A stretch of 7,662 nucleotides of DNA from Alphaproteobacteria bacterium (GCA_030427215.1 JAUHXB010000054.1:1-7662); one strand, 5' to 3'. Counted from the first letter of the stretch, positions 1-6,524 are shown. Translations and numbers: made by a program. The notes: generated from the letters alone by a model not told the origin.

Positions 1-179
<179 letters not shown>

Positions 180-205
180 TTATAATCCTTAAATTTTAAT
201 GCCTT

Positions 206-234
206 AATATACCCTCATGGGGCATCCAACACAA
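206..234 (-). promoter_or_regulatory. Candidate sigma-70-type promoter of gyrA
   Basis: On the minus strand a TTGTGT -35-like box (229-234) is separated by exactly 17 nt from a TATATT -10-like box (206-211). This puts the transcription start near position 199 and leaves a leader of about 20 nt containing the AAGGA ribosome site. Spacing and box quality are good, but the assignment is by eye only. Confidence 0.5.
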
Positions 235-270
235 AGGATTTAGAGGGTTTTATACACAAGTGATGACAAT

Positions 271-297
271 AAAAAAACCGCCAATAAAGGCGGTTTT
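271..297 (-). terminator. Rho-independent terminator downstream of the 381-725 gene
   Basis: There is a perfect 9-bp stem (AAAACCGCC at 274-282, GGCGGTTTT at 289-297) with a 6-nt loop. On the minus strand the stem runs into seven consecutive T residues, the intrinsic terminator pattern for minus-strand transcripts arriving from the 381-725 gene. On the plus strand the T run is only four and no gene reads into it. It separates that gene from gyrA. Confidence 0.8.
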
Positions 298-305
298 AAA
301 ATTCC

Positions 306-371
306 TGTCATACTGAGTGAAACGAAGGATCTAATATCAAAAAAGATCCCTCACATATGTTCGGGATGACA
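306..371. repeat. Imperfect palindromic interspersed repeat (TGTCAT...ATGACA type)
   Basis: The left arm (306-332, TGTCATACTGAGTGAAACGA then AGGATCT) and the right arm (344-371, ending TTCGGGATGACA) are imperfect reverse complements around an 11-nt AT-rich centre. The ends, TGTCAT/ATGACA and GGATCT/AGATCC, pair well. Arms beginning TGTCAT-C/A-CTGAG and running to AAGGATCT are, as I recall, a common dispersed palindrome in many bacterial genomes (REP/MITE-like). No coding sequence is inside. It lies just after the stop codon at 381, between that gene and its terminator, so its RNA would fold as a long hairpin in the 3' UTR. Confidence 0.65.
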
Positions 372-380
372 CATTATTTT

Positions 381-725
381 TTAGTTAGACATTTTGTCTT
401 CCATATCGTTCATCATTTCTTCTGCTTCGCCTGCTGCTGGCTCGATTGCGTCTTCGTTAATCGCGTTCATCTCTTCAACGGCTGCTTGATAAGCTTCATT
501 TGCTGTCGCCTCGGCGTCTGCGGCCAAGTCTTGTGTAGTTGCAGTCACGTTATCCATACCTGTTTCAACGGCATCAGCAACATCAGGAGCATATTGTTCC
601 GTTGTTTCAGAAAAGCTTGAGATCATATTCTCGGCATTATCGCCTTGCTCTTGTGTCATAATTCCAAAACCAACCAACGCAACAACAGCCACACCAGCAA
701 CAGTCAAAATCATTTTTGTATTCAT
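381..725 (-). CDS. Small membrane-anchored acidic hypothetical protein (114 aa)
   Basis: Not recognised as a named family. A short basic start (MNTK) is followed by a hydrophobic segment at about residues 5-23, which would act as a signal anchor or uncleaved signal peptide. The remaining 90 residues are strongly acidic and rich in Ala, Glu, Asp and Met, probably helical, with no catalytic-looking motif. There is no Cys at all, so it is not a lipoprotein, and no clear AxA cleavage site. The topology predicts a periplasmic tail. The start has a strong Shine-Dalgarno (AGGAGA, 731-736) 5 nt upstream, and the gene has its own candidate promoter and a downstream terminator, which supports a real monocistronic gene. 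It follows ugd on the same strand at a 63-bp gap. Confidence 0.75.
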   Translation of the reverse strand: MNTKMILTVAGVAVVALVGFGIMTQEQGDNAENMISSFSETTEQYAPDVADAVETGMDNVTATTQDLAADAEATANEAYQAAVEEMNAINEDAIEPAAGEAEEMMNDMEDKMSN

Positions 726-753
726 TTTATTCTCCTAAAATAAGTTATGTTTT

Positions 754-783
754 CATATATTACAAAAACAACACAAAAGTCAA
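754..783 (-). promoter_or_regulatory. Candidate promoter for the 381-725 gene
   Basis: On the minus strand a TTGACT box (778-783) lies 18 nt from TATATG (754-759); the overlapping TAATAT is an alternative -10 with a 15-nt gap. It lies in the 63-bp gap after the ugd stop codon and upstream of the AGGAGA ribosome site, so the small gene need not depend on ugd transcription. Judged by eye. Confidence 0.4.
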
Positions 784-788
784 ATTTT

Positions 789-2111
789 TTATGCACGCCC
801 GATTGAATAATAGGTAATCCCATGATTTTCAAGGTCTTTTGGATCATAAATATTGCGCCCATCAAAAATAACGGGGGTTTTTAACCGTGCTTTAATCTTG
901 GCAAAATCAACCGCGCGGAAATTTTTCCATTCTGTCACGATAATCAAAGCATCCGCACCGTCTAAGGCATCTTTATGATGATCAGCATAAGCCAAATCAT
1001 CGCGATCCCCATAAATACGGTGACATTCATCCATGGCCTCTGGGTCATAGGCCTGCACTTTTGCGCCCGTTTTCCAAAGTTCTTCCATTATCACACGAGA
1101 TGGCGCCTCGCGCATATCATCTGTATTGGGCTTAAACGCTAACCCCCACAGGGCAAATGTTTTACCAGAAAGATCATCCCCAAAATGCGATTTTATTTTA
1201 TCAACCAAAACATGTTTTTGCGCCTCATTGACGCTTTCTACCGCTTCAATAATTTTTGCAGGGAACCCGTGCGATTTTGCCGTTGAGGCCAATGCCTTCA
1301 CATCCTTTGGAAAACAAGACCCACCATACCCCACCCCAGGGTAAATAAAATGATATCCAATGCGTTCGTCCGATCCGATTCCACGGCGAACATTTTCGAT
1401 ATCGGCCCCCACACGTTCGGCAATATTTGCCATTTCATTCATGAATGAAATCTTGGTGGCCAACATCGCATTAGCGGCGTATTTTGTTAATTCAGCCGAT
1501 CGTATATCCATCTTAACCAAACGGTCATTACGGCGATTAAAAGGGGCATAAATTTCTTCGAGCAATTCTTCGGCTCGTGGATGATCAAACCCAATGACAA
1601 TACGGTCTGGTTTTTCAAAATCATTTATCGCTGCCCCCTCCTTTAAAAATTCAGGGTTGGATGCCACATAAAAAGGAATATCCGCGCCGCGATCTTTAAG
1701 GGCTTTTTGAATTGTTTCCCGAACGATATCCGCGCTGCCCACCGGAACAGTTGATTTTGTAATGACCAGTTTTTCACCCGACATGTTGTCACCAACCGTA
1801 TTCGCAACAGCCTTCACCGCAGATAAATCCGCCGACCCATCATCATCTGGCGGCGTTCCAACGGCGATAAAAATCACATCCGCAAATTCTATTGCCGCTT
1901 TTGCATCCGTGGTAAAATCAATGCGCTCTTCGGCTAAGTTTGTTTTGATTTTACTCTCCAACCCAGGTTCATAAATGGGAATAATACCGCTTTTTAAGCC
2001 ATCGATTTTGGCTTGATCCAAATCAACACATAAAACATCATGCCCAACATCCGCCAAACACGCCCCCGTCACAAGCCCGACATAGCCGGATCCAAATATC
2101 GTTAATTTCAT
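789..2111 (-). CDS. ugd: UDP-glucose 6-dehydrogenase
   Basis: Cytosolic enzyme that oxidises UDP-glucose to UDP-glucuronate with two NAD+, supplying uronic-acid precursors for capsule, exopolysaccharide or LPS. The 440 residues are the normal family length. The N-terminal Rossmann motif [10 protein letters not shown] (7-16) binds NAD. The family catalytic set is intact: Thr121 in KSTVPVG, Glu154 and Glu158 in NPEFLKEGA, Lys210 and Asn214 in ELTKYAANA, nucleophile Cys266 in [10 protein letters not shown], and Asp270. [18 protein letters not shown] (321-338) marks the C-terminal UDP-binding domain. The start at 2109-2111 begins exactly where the Rossmann strand should, but the ribosome site is weak (only GAG-like bases in CCTGAGTC), suggesting modest translation. 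No glycosyltransferase or polysaccharide cluster is visible beside it. The gene is divergent from the orphan at 2239. Confidence 0.97.
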   Translation of the reverse strand: MKLTIFGSGYVGLVTGACLADVGHDVLCVDLDQAKIDGLKSGIIPIYEPGLESKIKTNLAEERIDFTTDAKAAIEFADVIFIAVGTPPDDDGSADLSAVKAVANTVGDNMSGEKLVITKSTVPVGSADIVRETIQKALKDRGADIPFYVASNPEFLKEGAAINDFEKPDRIVIGFDHPRAEELLEEIYAPFNRRNDRLVKMDIRSAELTKYAANAMLATKISFMNEMANIAERVGADIENVRRGIGSDERIGYHFIYPGVGYGGSCFPKDVKALASTAKSHGFPAKIIEAVESVNEAQKHVLVDKIKSHFGDDLSGKTFALWGLAFKPNTDDMREAPSRVIMEELWKTGAKVQAYDPEAMDECHRIYGDRDDLAYADHHKDALDGADALIIVTEWKNFRAVDFAKIKARLKTPVIFDGRNIYDPKDLENHGITYYSIGRA

Positions 2112-2182
2112 GACTCAGGATTTTAATGCAAACGCGAAAACTGTCACCTCTTTTTATAAAACAGATAAAATCAAACATTTTG

Positions 2183-2214
2183 TTGACGAAATATTTACTT
2201 AGAGCGCGTAAAAT
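2183..2214 (+). promoter_or_regulatory. Possible promoter of the 2239-2550 gene
   Basis: TTGACG (2183-2188) and TAAAAT (2209-2214) lie just upstream of the AAGGAG ribosome site. Both boxes are good, but the 20-nt spacing is longer than the 16-18 nt optimum, so one of them may be fortuitous. It lies in the 127-bp divergent gap shared with ugd, where I could not pick a convincing ugd promoter. Confidence 0.25.
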
Positions 2215-2238
2215 TAAGAGAAATTAAGGAGATATATT

Positions 2239-2550
2239 ATGCCATTGGATGTCGGCGTTCAAGACAAAGCAAAAACAGCATTTATTAGTGCTTCATCTGT
2301 AACAAACTTAAAGCCAGAAAATTTGTTAAATTTTATTGCAGAAGGTAAAATCGCAATAGATCCAACTGTGCCAACCTCAGTTGTAGAAGCGCGAAAAGGA
2401 AACGCCATTGGCTTAACTATTGGTAATGGCCCACGCCGTGTTTCAATGATCATAGAAAACATGACAATGAAAGAATGGGAAAAGATTAGAGGTGATATTA
2501 TTTCATCTAAAAGTAAAAAACGTACTGTCGACATAGCCTTTAGAAGATAG
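2239..2550 (+). CDS. Hypothetical protein, 103 aa
   Basis: I do not recognise this protein. It is small, soluble-looking and without signal peptide, membrane segment, Cys or metal motif. The middle (about residues 28-72) alternates hydrophobic and polar residues as beta strands would, including an IGLTIGNGPRRVSMIIENM stretch. The C-terminus is basic (SSKSKKRTVDIAFRR). The ATG is well supported: AAGGAG at 2226-2231 with a 7-nt spacer. It stands alone, divergent from ugd and convergent with sufE, whose stop codon is only 5 bp away. A strong ribosome site and its own upstream gap suggest a real gene, but nothing indicates function. Confidence 0.8.
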   Translation: MPLDVGVQDKAKTAFISASSVTNLKPENLLNFIAEGKIAIDPTVPTSVVEARKGNAIGLTIGNGPRRVSMIIENMTMKEWEKIRGDIISSKSKKRTVDIAFRR

Positions 2551-2555
2551 CTATT

Positions 2556-2957
2556 TCAACCAAACCGCCTTACTCTCTCAACCATGGCAAAAAAACCATT
2601 TCGACGGTTGGGGGATATGTGATCGAATAATCCCAAATCACTGAAAATCTTATCCATATCAATGGATTGAATGTCATTTAAGGAATGCCCATCATAGGTT
2701 ATAACAACGAGGGCAATCAACCCGCGAACAATATGGGCATCGCTGTCCGCCCTAATACTTAAACGCCCATTATCATCGTTTAAAACCATCCACACTTGTG
2801 ATGTGCACCCTTTAACAAGGTTGATCTCCGTTTTTTGATCATCAGGAAATGCAGGCAATTTCCGCCCCAAATCAATGATATAGGCGTAACGATCCTCCCA
2901 ATCATCAAGGATCGCAAAGGTGTCTTGAACTTCACTAAGATTCGGCAATTCATTCAT
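2556..2957 (-). CDS. sufE: SufE family Fe-S cluster assembly / sulfur acceptor protein
   Basis: Cytosolic partner of a SufS-type cysteine desulfurase. It accepts persulfide sulfur on a conserved Cys and passes it to the Fe-S scaffold. The 133 residues match the family length. Diagnostic features are LVKGCTSQVWM with the acceptor Cys51, the RADSDAHIVRGLIALVV region (69-85), and the C-terminal HISPNRRNGFFAMVERVR (113-130), which corresponds to the family HLSPSRxNG signature. No sufS, sufB, sufC or sufD gene is nearby. In alphaproteobacteria sufE often stands apart from the suf operon, so this is not abnormal. The start has no clear Shine-Dalgarno, and no alternative start fits better. It is divergent from clpX across 125 bp and convergent with the 103-aa orphan. 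Confidence 0.95.
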   Translation of the reverse strand: MNELPNLSEVQDTFAILDDWEDRYAYIIDLGRKLPAFPDDQKTEINLVKGCTSQVWMVLNDDNGRLSIRADSDAHIVRGLIALVVITYDGHSLNDIQSIDMDKIFSDLGLFDHISPNRRNGFFAMVERVRRFG

Positions 2958-3020
2958 CTTAACGAAATATTGATGTTTTCACGCGCAAAGTAAAGGGGAG
3001 GAAAGAATAAATATGCCCCC

Positions 3021-3046
3021 TTGCCATGATGGCTCGGGCTTGGCAA
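3021..3046. repeat. Inverted repeat in the sufE-clpX divergent region
   Basis: TTGCCA (3021-3026) and TGGCAA (3041-3046) are perfect reverse complements separated by 14 nt. It lies about 37-62 bp before the clpX start, in the 125-bp region between divergent sufE and clpX, so it could be an operator or part of a promoter. Arms this short can also arise by chance. Confidence 0.3.
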
Positions 3047-3082
3047 CATAAAGGATAAGATTCACAAACTAGGTTAATATCC

Positions 3083-4375
3083 ATGAGTAAAGACGAAGAC
3101 AACAAAGACGGCGATAACAAAAACACACTCTACTGTTCCTTTTGCGGGAAAAGCCAACATGAGGTGAGGAAGCTGATCGCTGGACCAAATGTATTCATTT
3201 GTAATGAATGTGTTGAGTTGTGTATGGATATCATCCGTGAGGAAGATAAAACGCAATTGGCCTCATCCGAAGATGGCGCAATTCCAACACCATCCGAAAT
3301 TCGTGAGGTTTTGGACGATTACGCCATTGGGCAGGATGATGCAAAAAAGGTTTTATCCGTTGCGGTTCACAACCACTATAAACGTCTTGAACATGGTGCC
3401 AAAGGATCAGATGTTGAATTGGCCAAATCAAATATCTTGCTGGTTGGACCAACGGGTTGTGGTAAGACATTGCTTGCCGAAACATTGGCGAAAACATTTG
3501 ATGTTCCATTCACAATGGCGGATGCCACAACATTGACCGAGGCGGGTTATGTTGGTGAGGATGTTGAAAACATTGTTCTAAAATTATTACAAGCCGCGGA
3601 TTACAACGTTGAAAAAGCGGAGCGTGGAATTGTTTATATTGACGAGATTGATAAAATCTCACGCAAATCTGATAACCCATCCATTACAAGGGATGTCAGT
3701 GGGGAAGGCGTTCAACAAGCCTTGTTGAAATTAATCGAGGGAACGGTTGCATCCGTACCACCACAAGGCGGACGTAAACACCCTCAACAAGAATTTTTGC
3801 AGGTTGATACGCGTAATATCCTGTTTATTTGTGGTGGATCCTTTGCCGGTATTGATAAAATCATTTCACAACGTGGACGCGGTACATCAATTGGATTTGG
3901 AGCGGACGTTCGCGGACCAGAAACACGTGGTGTTGGTGAATTGCTGTCCATTTTGGAAACAGAAGATTTGCTTAAATTCGGACTTATTCCTGAATTTGTT
4001 GGGCGCTTACCTGTGCTTGCAACCTTACGTGATTTGGATGCCGATGCGTTGGTCCAAATTTTGACAGAGCCTAAAAACTCACTGGTGAAGCAATATACGA
4101 AATTGTTTGAGCTTGAGGATGTAAAACTAACCTTCAAACCAGAAGCGTTAAAAGCAATTGCGGAGAAGGCGATTGAACGCAAAACTGGTGCGCGTGGGCT
4201 TCGCTCTATCATTGAAAACATGTTGCTAACAACTATGTATGAAGTACCCGACATGGACGATGTGACAGAGGTCGTCATTACGGCGGATGTTGTGAACAAA
4301 GACGATGTTGAACCTACATATGTCCGCGAAGGCAAAAAGAAAAAAGCCGCTAAAAAAGAAAAAGCAGCAAGCTAG
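3083..4375 (+). CDS. clpX: ATP-dependent Clp protease ATP-binding subunit ClpX
   Basis: AAA+ unfoldase that feeds substrates into the ClpP peptidase, or remodels proteins alone, as a cytosolic hexamer. In alphaproteobacteria ClpXP degrades cell-cycle regulators such as CtrA. At 430 aa it is full length. An N-terminal C4 zinc-binding domain has Cys18, Cys21, Cys40 and Cys43. The AAA+ core shows Walker A GPTGCGKT (122-129), pore loop GYVG (155-158), Walker B IVYIDEID (183-190), RKH loop (231-233), the ClpP-docking IGF loop (270-272), arginine finger in EFVGRLP (Arg308) and sensor 2 GARGLR (379-384). The tail is Lys/Ala rich. The start is the ATG before MSKDEDN, with a weak AGG ribosome site. 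No clpP lies upstream and no lon downstream, unlike the common clpP-clpX-lon order. A methyltransferase follows after 2 bp. Confidence 0.98.
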   Translation: MSKDEDNKDGDNKNTLYCSFCGKSQHEVRKLIAGPNVFICNECVELCMDIIREEDKTQLASSEDGAIPTPSEIREVLDDYAIGQDDAKKVLSVAVHNHYKRLEHGAKGSDVELAKSNILLVGPTGCGKTLLAETLAKTFDVPFTMADATTLTEAGYVGEDVENIVLKLLQAADYNVEKAERGIVYIDEIDKISRKSDNPSITRDVSGEGVQQALLKLIEGTVASVPPQGGRKHPQQEFLQVDTRNILFICGGSFAGIDKIISQRGRGTSIGFGADVRGPETRGVGELLSILETEDLLKFGLIPEFVGRLPVLATLRDLDADALVQILTEPKNSLVKQYTKLFELEDVKLTFKPEALKAIAEKAIERKTGARGLRSIIENMLLTTMYEVPDMDDVTEVVITADVVNKDDVEPTYVREGKKKKAAKKEKAAS

Positions 4376-4377
4376 CA

Positions 4378-5010
4378 TTGAGCTACGCTAACTATTATTC
4401 TGATAAAACCAGTGATATCGATGATCGCTGGTTTTTCTTTACCCAAATACAATTTGATTGGATTTTAGAACGGTTAAAGGTACATTATGCACCTGATGAT
4501 ATGTTCTCTGTGATGGATTTGGGATGCGGCACAGGGCGATTACTATCATTAATTGCGGATGCATTCCCTAATGCTAAGCTAAACGGTGTTGATGGCACGC
4601 CCGAAATGGTTAAAACATCAATAAACCGATTGAGTAATAACGCAACCATCACGCAAGCCAATTTGAACAATTACGTACCCGATCAATCTTATGATGTTGT
4701 GATCTCAACAACGGTGATGCATCACTTAGATGATCCTCACGCGCATTTGCGCATGGTTGGGGATATGGCGAACGCCCATGCCTTTATATCGGAATTTGCA
4801 ATTGATACGCTTACCCTTAAATTGGCGAATATATGGTGGGGGTTAACCCAAAAAAGCCATAAACAAGCATGGCCATCAAAATCATTTCAAATAATGATAC
4901 GAAATAATGGCCTCACCATTTCTGATAAGACCATCCTCAATCCAGATCATTTCTGGCAATTACAGATTTATGATTTGACACAATGCAATATAAACAATAT
5001 ATGTCATTAA
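4378..5010 (+). CDS. Class I SAM-dependent methyltransferase
   Basis: A Rossmann-fold methyltransferase of the broad Methyltransf_11/12/25 type, using S-adenosylmethionine; the substrate cannot be told. Motif I is VMDLGCGTGRLL (45-56), the acidic strand-2 end is in LNGVDGTPEMV (Asp72), and strand 4 plus following turn is YDVVISTTVMHHLDD (105-119), typical of small-molecule methyltransferases. At 210 aa it is short but contains the full core. The start is TTG, 2 bp after the clpX stop, with no good Shine-Dalgarno, which suggests translation by reinitiation after clpX. The first downstream ATG (4501-4503) would remove an N-terminal helix and leave only a few residues before motif I, so TTG is preferred. 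Its stop overlaps the next gene. Confidence 0.85.
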   Translation: MSYANYYSDKTSDIDDRWFFFTQIQFDWILERLKVHYAPDDMFSVMDLGCGTGRLLSLIADAFPNAKLNGVDGTPEMVKTSINRLSNNATITQANLNNYVPDQSYDVVISTTVMHHLDDPHAHLRMVGDMANAHAFISEFAIDTLTLKLANIWWGLTQKSHKQAWPSKSFQIMIRNNGLTISDKTILNPDHFWQLQIYDLTQCNINNICH

Positions 5011-5522
5011 TGAATTTAGATGATGACGCAATATTCATGCTTGGCTTTAATTGGTTTTATTCAAGCATCAAAAAATATTCGGATATAGACGATATTGGCT
5101 ATAGTTATATAGCCAAAAAAGGCGGCAAAGTTGCAAAAACCCTGTCTGAATATTTTGCGATTAACGGACAAGATAAAATTCCAACATCATTACTCTATCA
5201 AACAATAGAAATTACTGACCAATTTTTGAACACTGGATATTTTGATATAGATAAATCAAATGAAATTATTGTGACAATTGAACAAAATATTCTTCCGACT
5301 ATTGCAGAAATGTTTAAGCAAGAACATGATGAAAGCCAAGGTAATGACGATGAAATGCCTTTGGTTTTATTTGTTTTTGGTTATGCGAAGATGATGCTTA
5401 AGGGGTTAAAAAAAATTAATAACATTTCTGATTACCCAACACGCAATAATCGCTTGAATTTGCTAAGGGAGAGTATAGGTAAAAAGCCTAAAGCCTTTCC
5501 TGCACAAAAAAACACCCCATGA
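5010..5522 (+). CDS. Hypothetical protein (about 170 aa), coupled to the methyltransferase
   Basis: Not recognised. It is probably soluble and helical, with no signal peptide or Cys, an Asp/Glu/Ser-rich loop near HDESQGNDDE, a hydrophobic LVLFVFGYAKMMLKGLKKI stretch too broken for a clear membrane helix, and a basic Lys/Pro-rich end (GKKPKAFPAQKNTP). I choose the ATG at 5010-5012 because it shares an A with the upstream stop (TAATG), the usual sign of translational coupling. In-frame ATGs at 5001 and 4983 would give 173- and 179-residue versions with 10- or 28-bp overlaps. None has a visible Shine-Dalgarno, which fits coupling. It is the last gene of the clpX transcript, and its stop codon lies inside the terminator hairpin. 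Confidence 0.75.
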   Translation: MNLDDDAIFMLGFNWFYSSIKKYSDIDDIGYSYIAKKGGKVAKTLSEYFAINGQDKIPTSLLYQTIEITDQFLNTGYFDIDKSNEIIVTIEQNILPTIAEMFKQEHDESQGNDDEMPLVLFVFGYAKMMLKGLKKINNISDYPTRNNRLNLLRESIGKKPKAFPAQKNTP

Positions 5523-5541
5523 TTTCTCATAGGGTGCTTTT
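5506..5541. terminator. Bidirectional terminator between convergent genes
   Basis: The hairpin pairs CACCC (5513-5517) with GGGTG (5532-5536), extended by AT/AT pairs on both sides with single mismatches. On the minus strand seven T residues follow (complement of 5506-5512), a good intrinsic terminator for the membrane-protein gene at 5563-5919. On the plus strand four T residues follow (5538-5541), a weaker terminator for the clpX transcript. It overlaps the last codons of the upstream gene. Confidence 0.65.
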
Positions 5542-5562
5542 AAAAAACTTAGTTAGACTATC

Positions 5563-5919
5563 TTACTTGCCCTTAACGGTCGTTAAGTAAGACACAAGCA
5601 GTAATCCAAGAAAAACGCTTGTTGTGTATGACAGGTAAACACCTGTTAACAGCACGATCACGCTTAATGTATCACCTGATAATTTCTTGTGGTGAACAAT
5701 TGATCCACCGCTGAACAAAACAAATAATGTTCCGATGATTGTTGAAATTCCGACACCGCCAAAGATGCCACCAATCACATCACCACCGACGCCTACTGCG
5801 CTCAATACGTGGCCTGTTAATGTTGTTAAACCCAACACGATGATGGACATTCCAACAAAGAACCAGATTGATCCCATAATATCGTGTGTTTTTGTAATAT
5901 CAGTCATTTTATGTAACAT
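5563..5919 (-). CDS. Small polytopic membrane protein (118 aa), unknown family
   Basis: Family not recognised. Hydrophobic segments lie at about residues 17-36 (IWFFVGMSIIVLGLTTL), 38-72 (a Gly-rich stretch with GVGGDVIGGIFGGVGIS, then TIIGTLFVLFSGG, perhaps one or two helices) and 84-111 (LSVIVLLTGVY and VFLGLLLVSYL). The Gly-rich segment with regularly spaced Gly suggests tight helix packing. A polar HHKKLSGD loop separates the last part. It has no Cys, no catalytic motif and no signal cleavage site. The start is well supported by an AGGAGG Shine-Dalgarno (5928-5933) 8 nt before the ATG; the second Met (residue 5) is less well placed. It is monocistronic, convergent with the clpX transcript and ends at the shared terminator. 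Confidence 0.8.
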   Translation of the reverse strand: MLHKMTDITKTHDIMGSIWFFVGMSIIVLGLTTLTGHVLSAVGVGGDVIGGIFGGVGISTIIGTLFVLFSGGSIVHHKKLSGDTLSVIVLLTGVYLSYTTSVFLGLLLVSYLTTVKGK

Positions 5920-5933
5920 GAGTATTGCCTCCT

Positions 5934-6209
5934 ATAAAGTTACTTTTATCGAGGTTATAAAAAACCTAACCCCATAATATTATTATACTATGAAAACGAT
6001 GGTTTTCCGCGACTTTTTGACAAGAACTTGTGTTGCAGAACGTCCGTAAAATTGGATATATATTAATATTTTCATTATTTATCAATAATTTATGAGATTG
6101 AAACTTAAATGCTGCACACGCAATGACGCGGCGCAATAAAAACATTGAGATAAAACATAAAATTTTACCTATTATATAAATATTAATGCTTTTTCTCTAT
6201 ATTTATAAC
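5934..6209. other. AT-rich intergenic region, possible divergent promoters
   Basis: No convincing gene is seen. On the plus strand TTGCAG (6033-6038) and TATATA (6057-6062), 18 nt apart, could drive the transporter gene and would give a leader of over 100 nt. On the minus strand a perfect TATAAT (complement of 5982-5987) could serve the membrane-protein gene, but its -35 is poor. Two small palindromes are present: AGGTT/AACCT (5952-5967) and ACAAG-AA-CTTGT (6020-6031), the second overlapping a TTGACA (6017-6022). These are by-eye candidates only. Confidence 0.35.
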
Positions 6210-6524
6210 ATGAGTATTGAAATTGAAATCGTTGCATTCATCGCATCAAGCCTAGGAGTTGGAGGATGTATTCCCCAAATTTATAAAATAATAAAAACTC
6301 AAGAAACAAAGGCCATATCGTATGGAAAGTACGTTATGTGTGCCATATCTAGTTTCTTGTGGGTTTATTATGGATCAATGGTTGGAACATATTCAATAAT
6401 GTTTTGGAACTCATTCTCAATTATAATGGCAATTACCGTTATTATATTGAAATATAAAGAAGAGTTAAAAATAAAACCCATCAAAGCGACGGGTTCTAAT
6501 GCTGCTTACATGATCGACAGTTAA
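6210..6524 (+). CDS. SemiSWEET-type (PQ-loop / MtN3 family) small transporter
   Basis: A three-helix membrane protein of the SemiSWEET type, a family that works as dimers to move small sugars across the inner membrane. Counting from the ATG at 6210, helix 1 (about 6-28) carries the Pro-Gln signature in CIPQIYKIIKT (Pro22, Gln23), helix 2 (about 40-57) contains SSFLWVYYG with the family Trp (51), and helix 3 (about 62-82) has the conserved Asn67 in MFWNSFSII. The family is usually 80-95 aa; here 104, because of a polar tail after residue 84. An ATG at 6186 would add eight residues. Neither start has a Shine-Dalgarno; 6210 fits the family length better. The gene is visibly AT-richer than trcR or clpX. 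Its stop overlaps the trcR stop tail to tail. The substrate is unknown. Confidence 0.85.
   Translation: MSIEIEIVAFIASSLGVGGCIPQIYKIIKTQETKAISYGKYVMCAISSFLWVYYGSMVGTYSIMFWNSFSIIMAITVIILKYKEELKIKPIKATGSNAAYMIDS
6467..6495 (-). terminator. Intrinsic terminator of trcR, inside the transporter coding region
   Basis: On the minus strand AACCCGTC (complement of 6488-6495) and GATGGGTT (complement of 6475-6482) form an 8-bp stem with one G-U pair and a 5-nt loop, followed directly by TTATTTTT. This is 26 nt past the trcR stop codon. On the plus strand no T run follows, so it is directional. It lies entirely within the last 20 codons of the convergent SemiSWEET gene. Confidence 0.65.

Noticed and set aside
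357..620. Plus-strand open frame with many Cys, His and Phe opposite the 381-725 gene
   Set aside because: It is the complement of a gene with a good ribosome site, promoter and terminator. The odd residue composition is typical of a shadow frame, and its start lies inside the palindromic repeat.
2112..2116. GACTC (GANTC, CcrM-type) site just before the ugd start
   Set aside because: A single 5-bp site is expected by chance at about this density, and nothing else ties ugd to methylation control.
3020..3050. CTTGCC...CAACATA as a heat-shock (sigma-32) promoter for clpX
   Set aside because: Only the CTTG half resembles the consensus; the -10 match is too poor to call, although heat-shock control of clpX would be biologically reasonable.
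3784..4335. Long (183-codon) minus-strand open frame inside clpX
   Set aside because: Ser/Thr/Pro/Asn-rich shadow of the highly conserved ClpX AAA+ core, with no ribosome site or promoter.
6092..6139. Fifteen-codon open frame (ATG at 6092) in the leader upstream of the SemiSWEET gene, considered as a leader peptide
   Set aside because: No ribosome site, no run of regulatory codons and no alternative hairpins that would support attenuation.
4378..6524. A new defence or toxin-antitoxin system among the unknown small genes
   Set aside because: No nuclease, NTPase, HTH antitoxin or toxin motif is visible, and the genes are on different strands with separate terminators, so they do not form one module.
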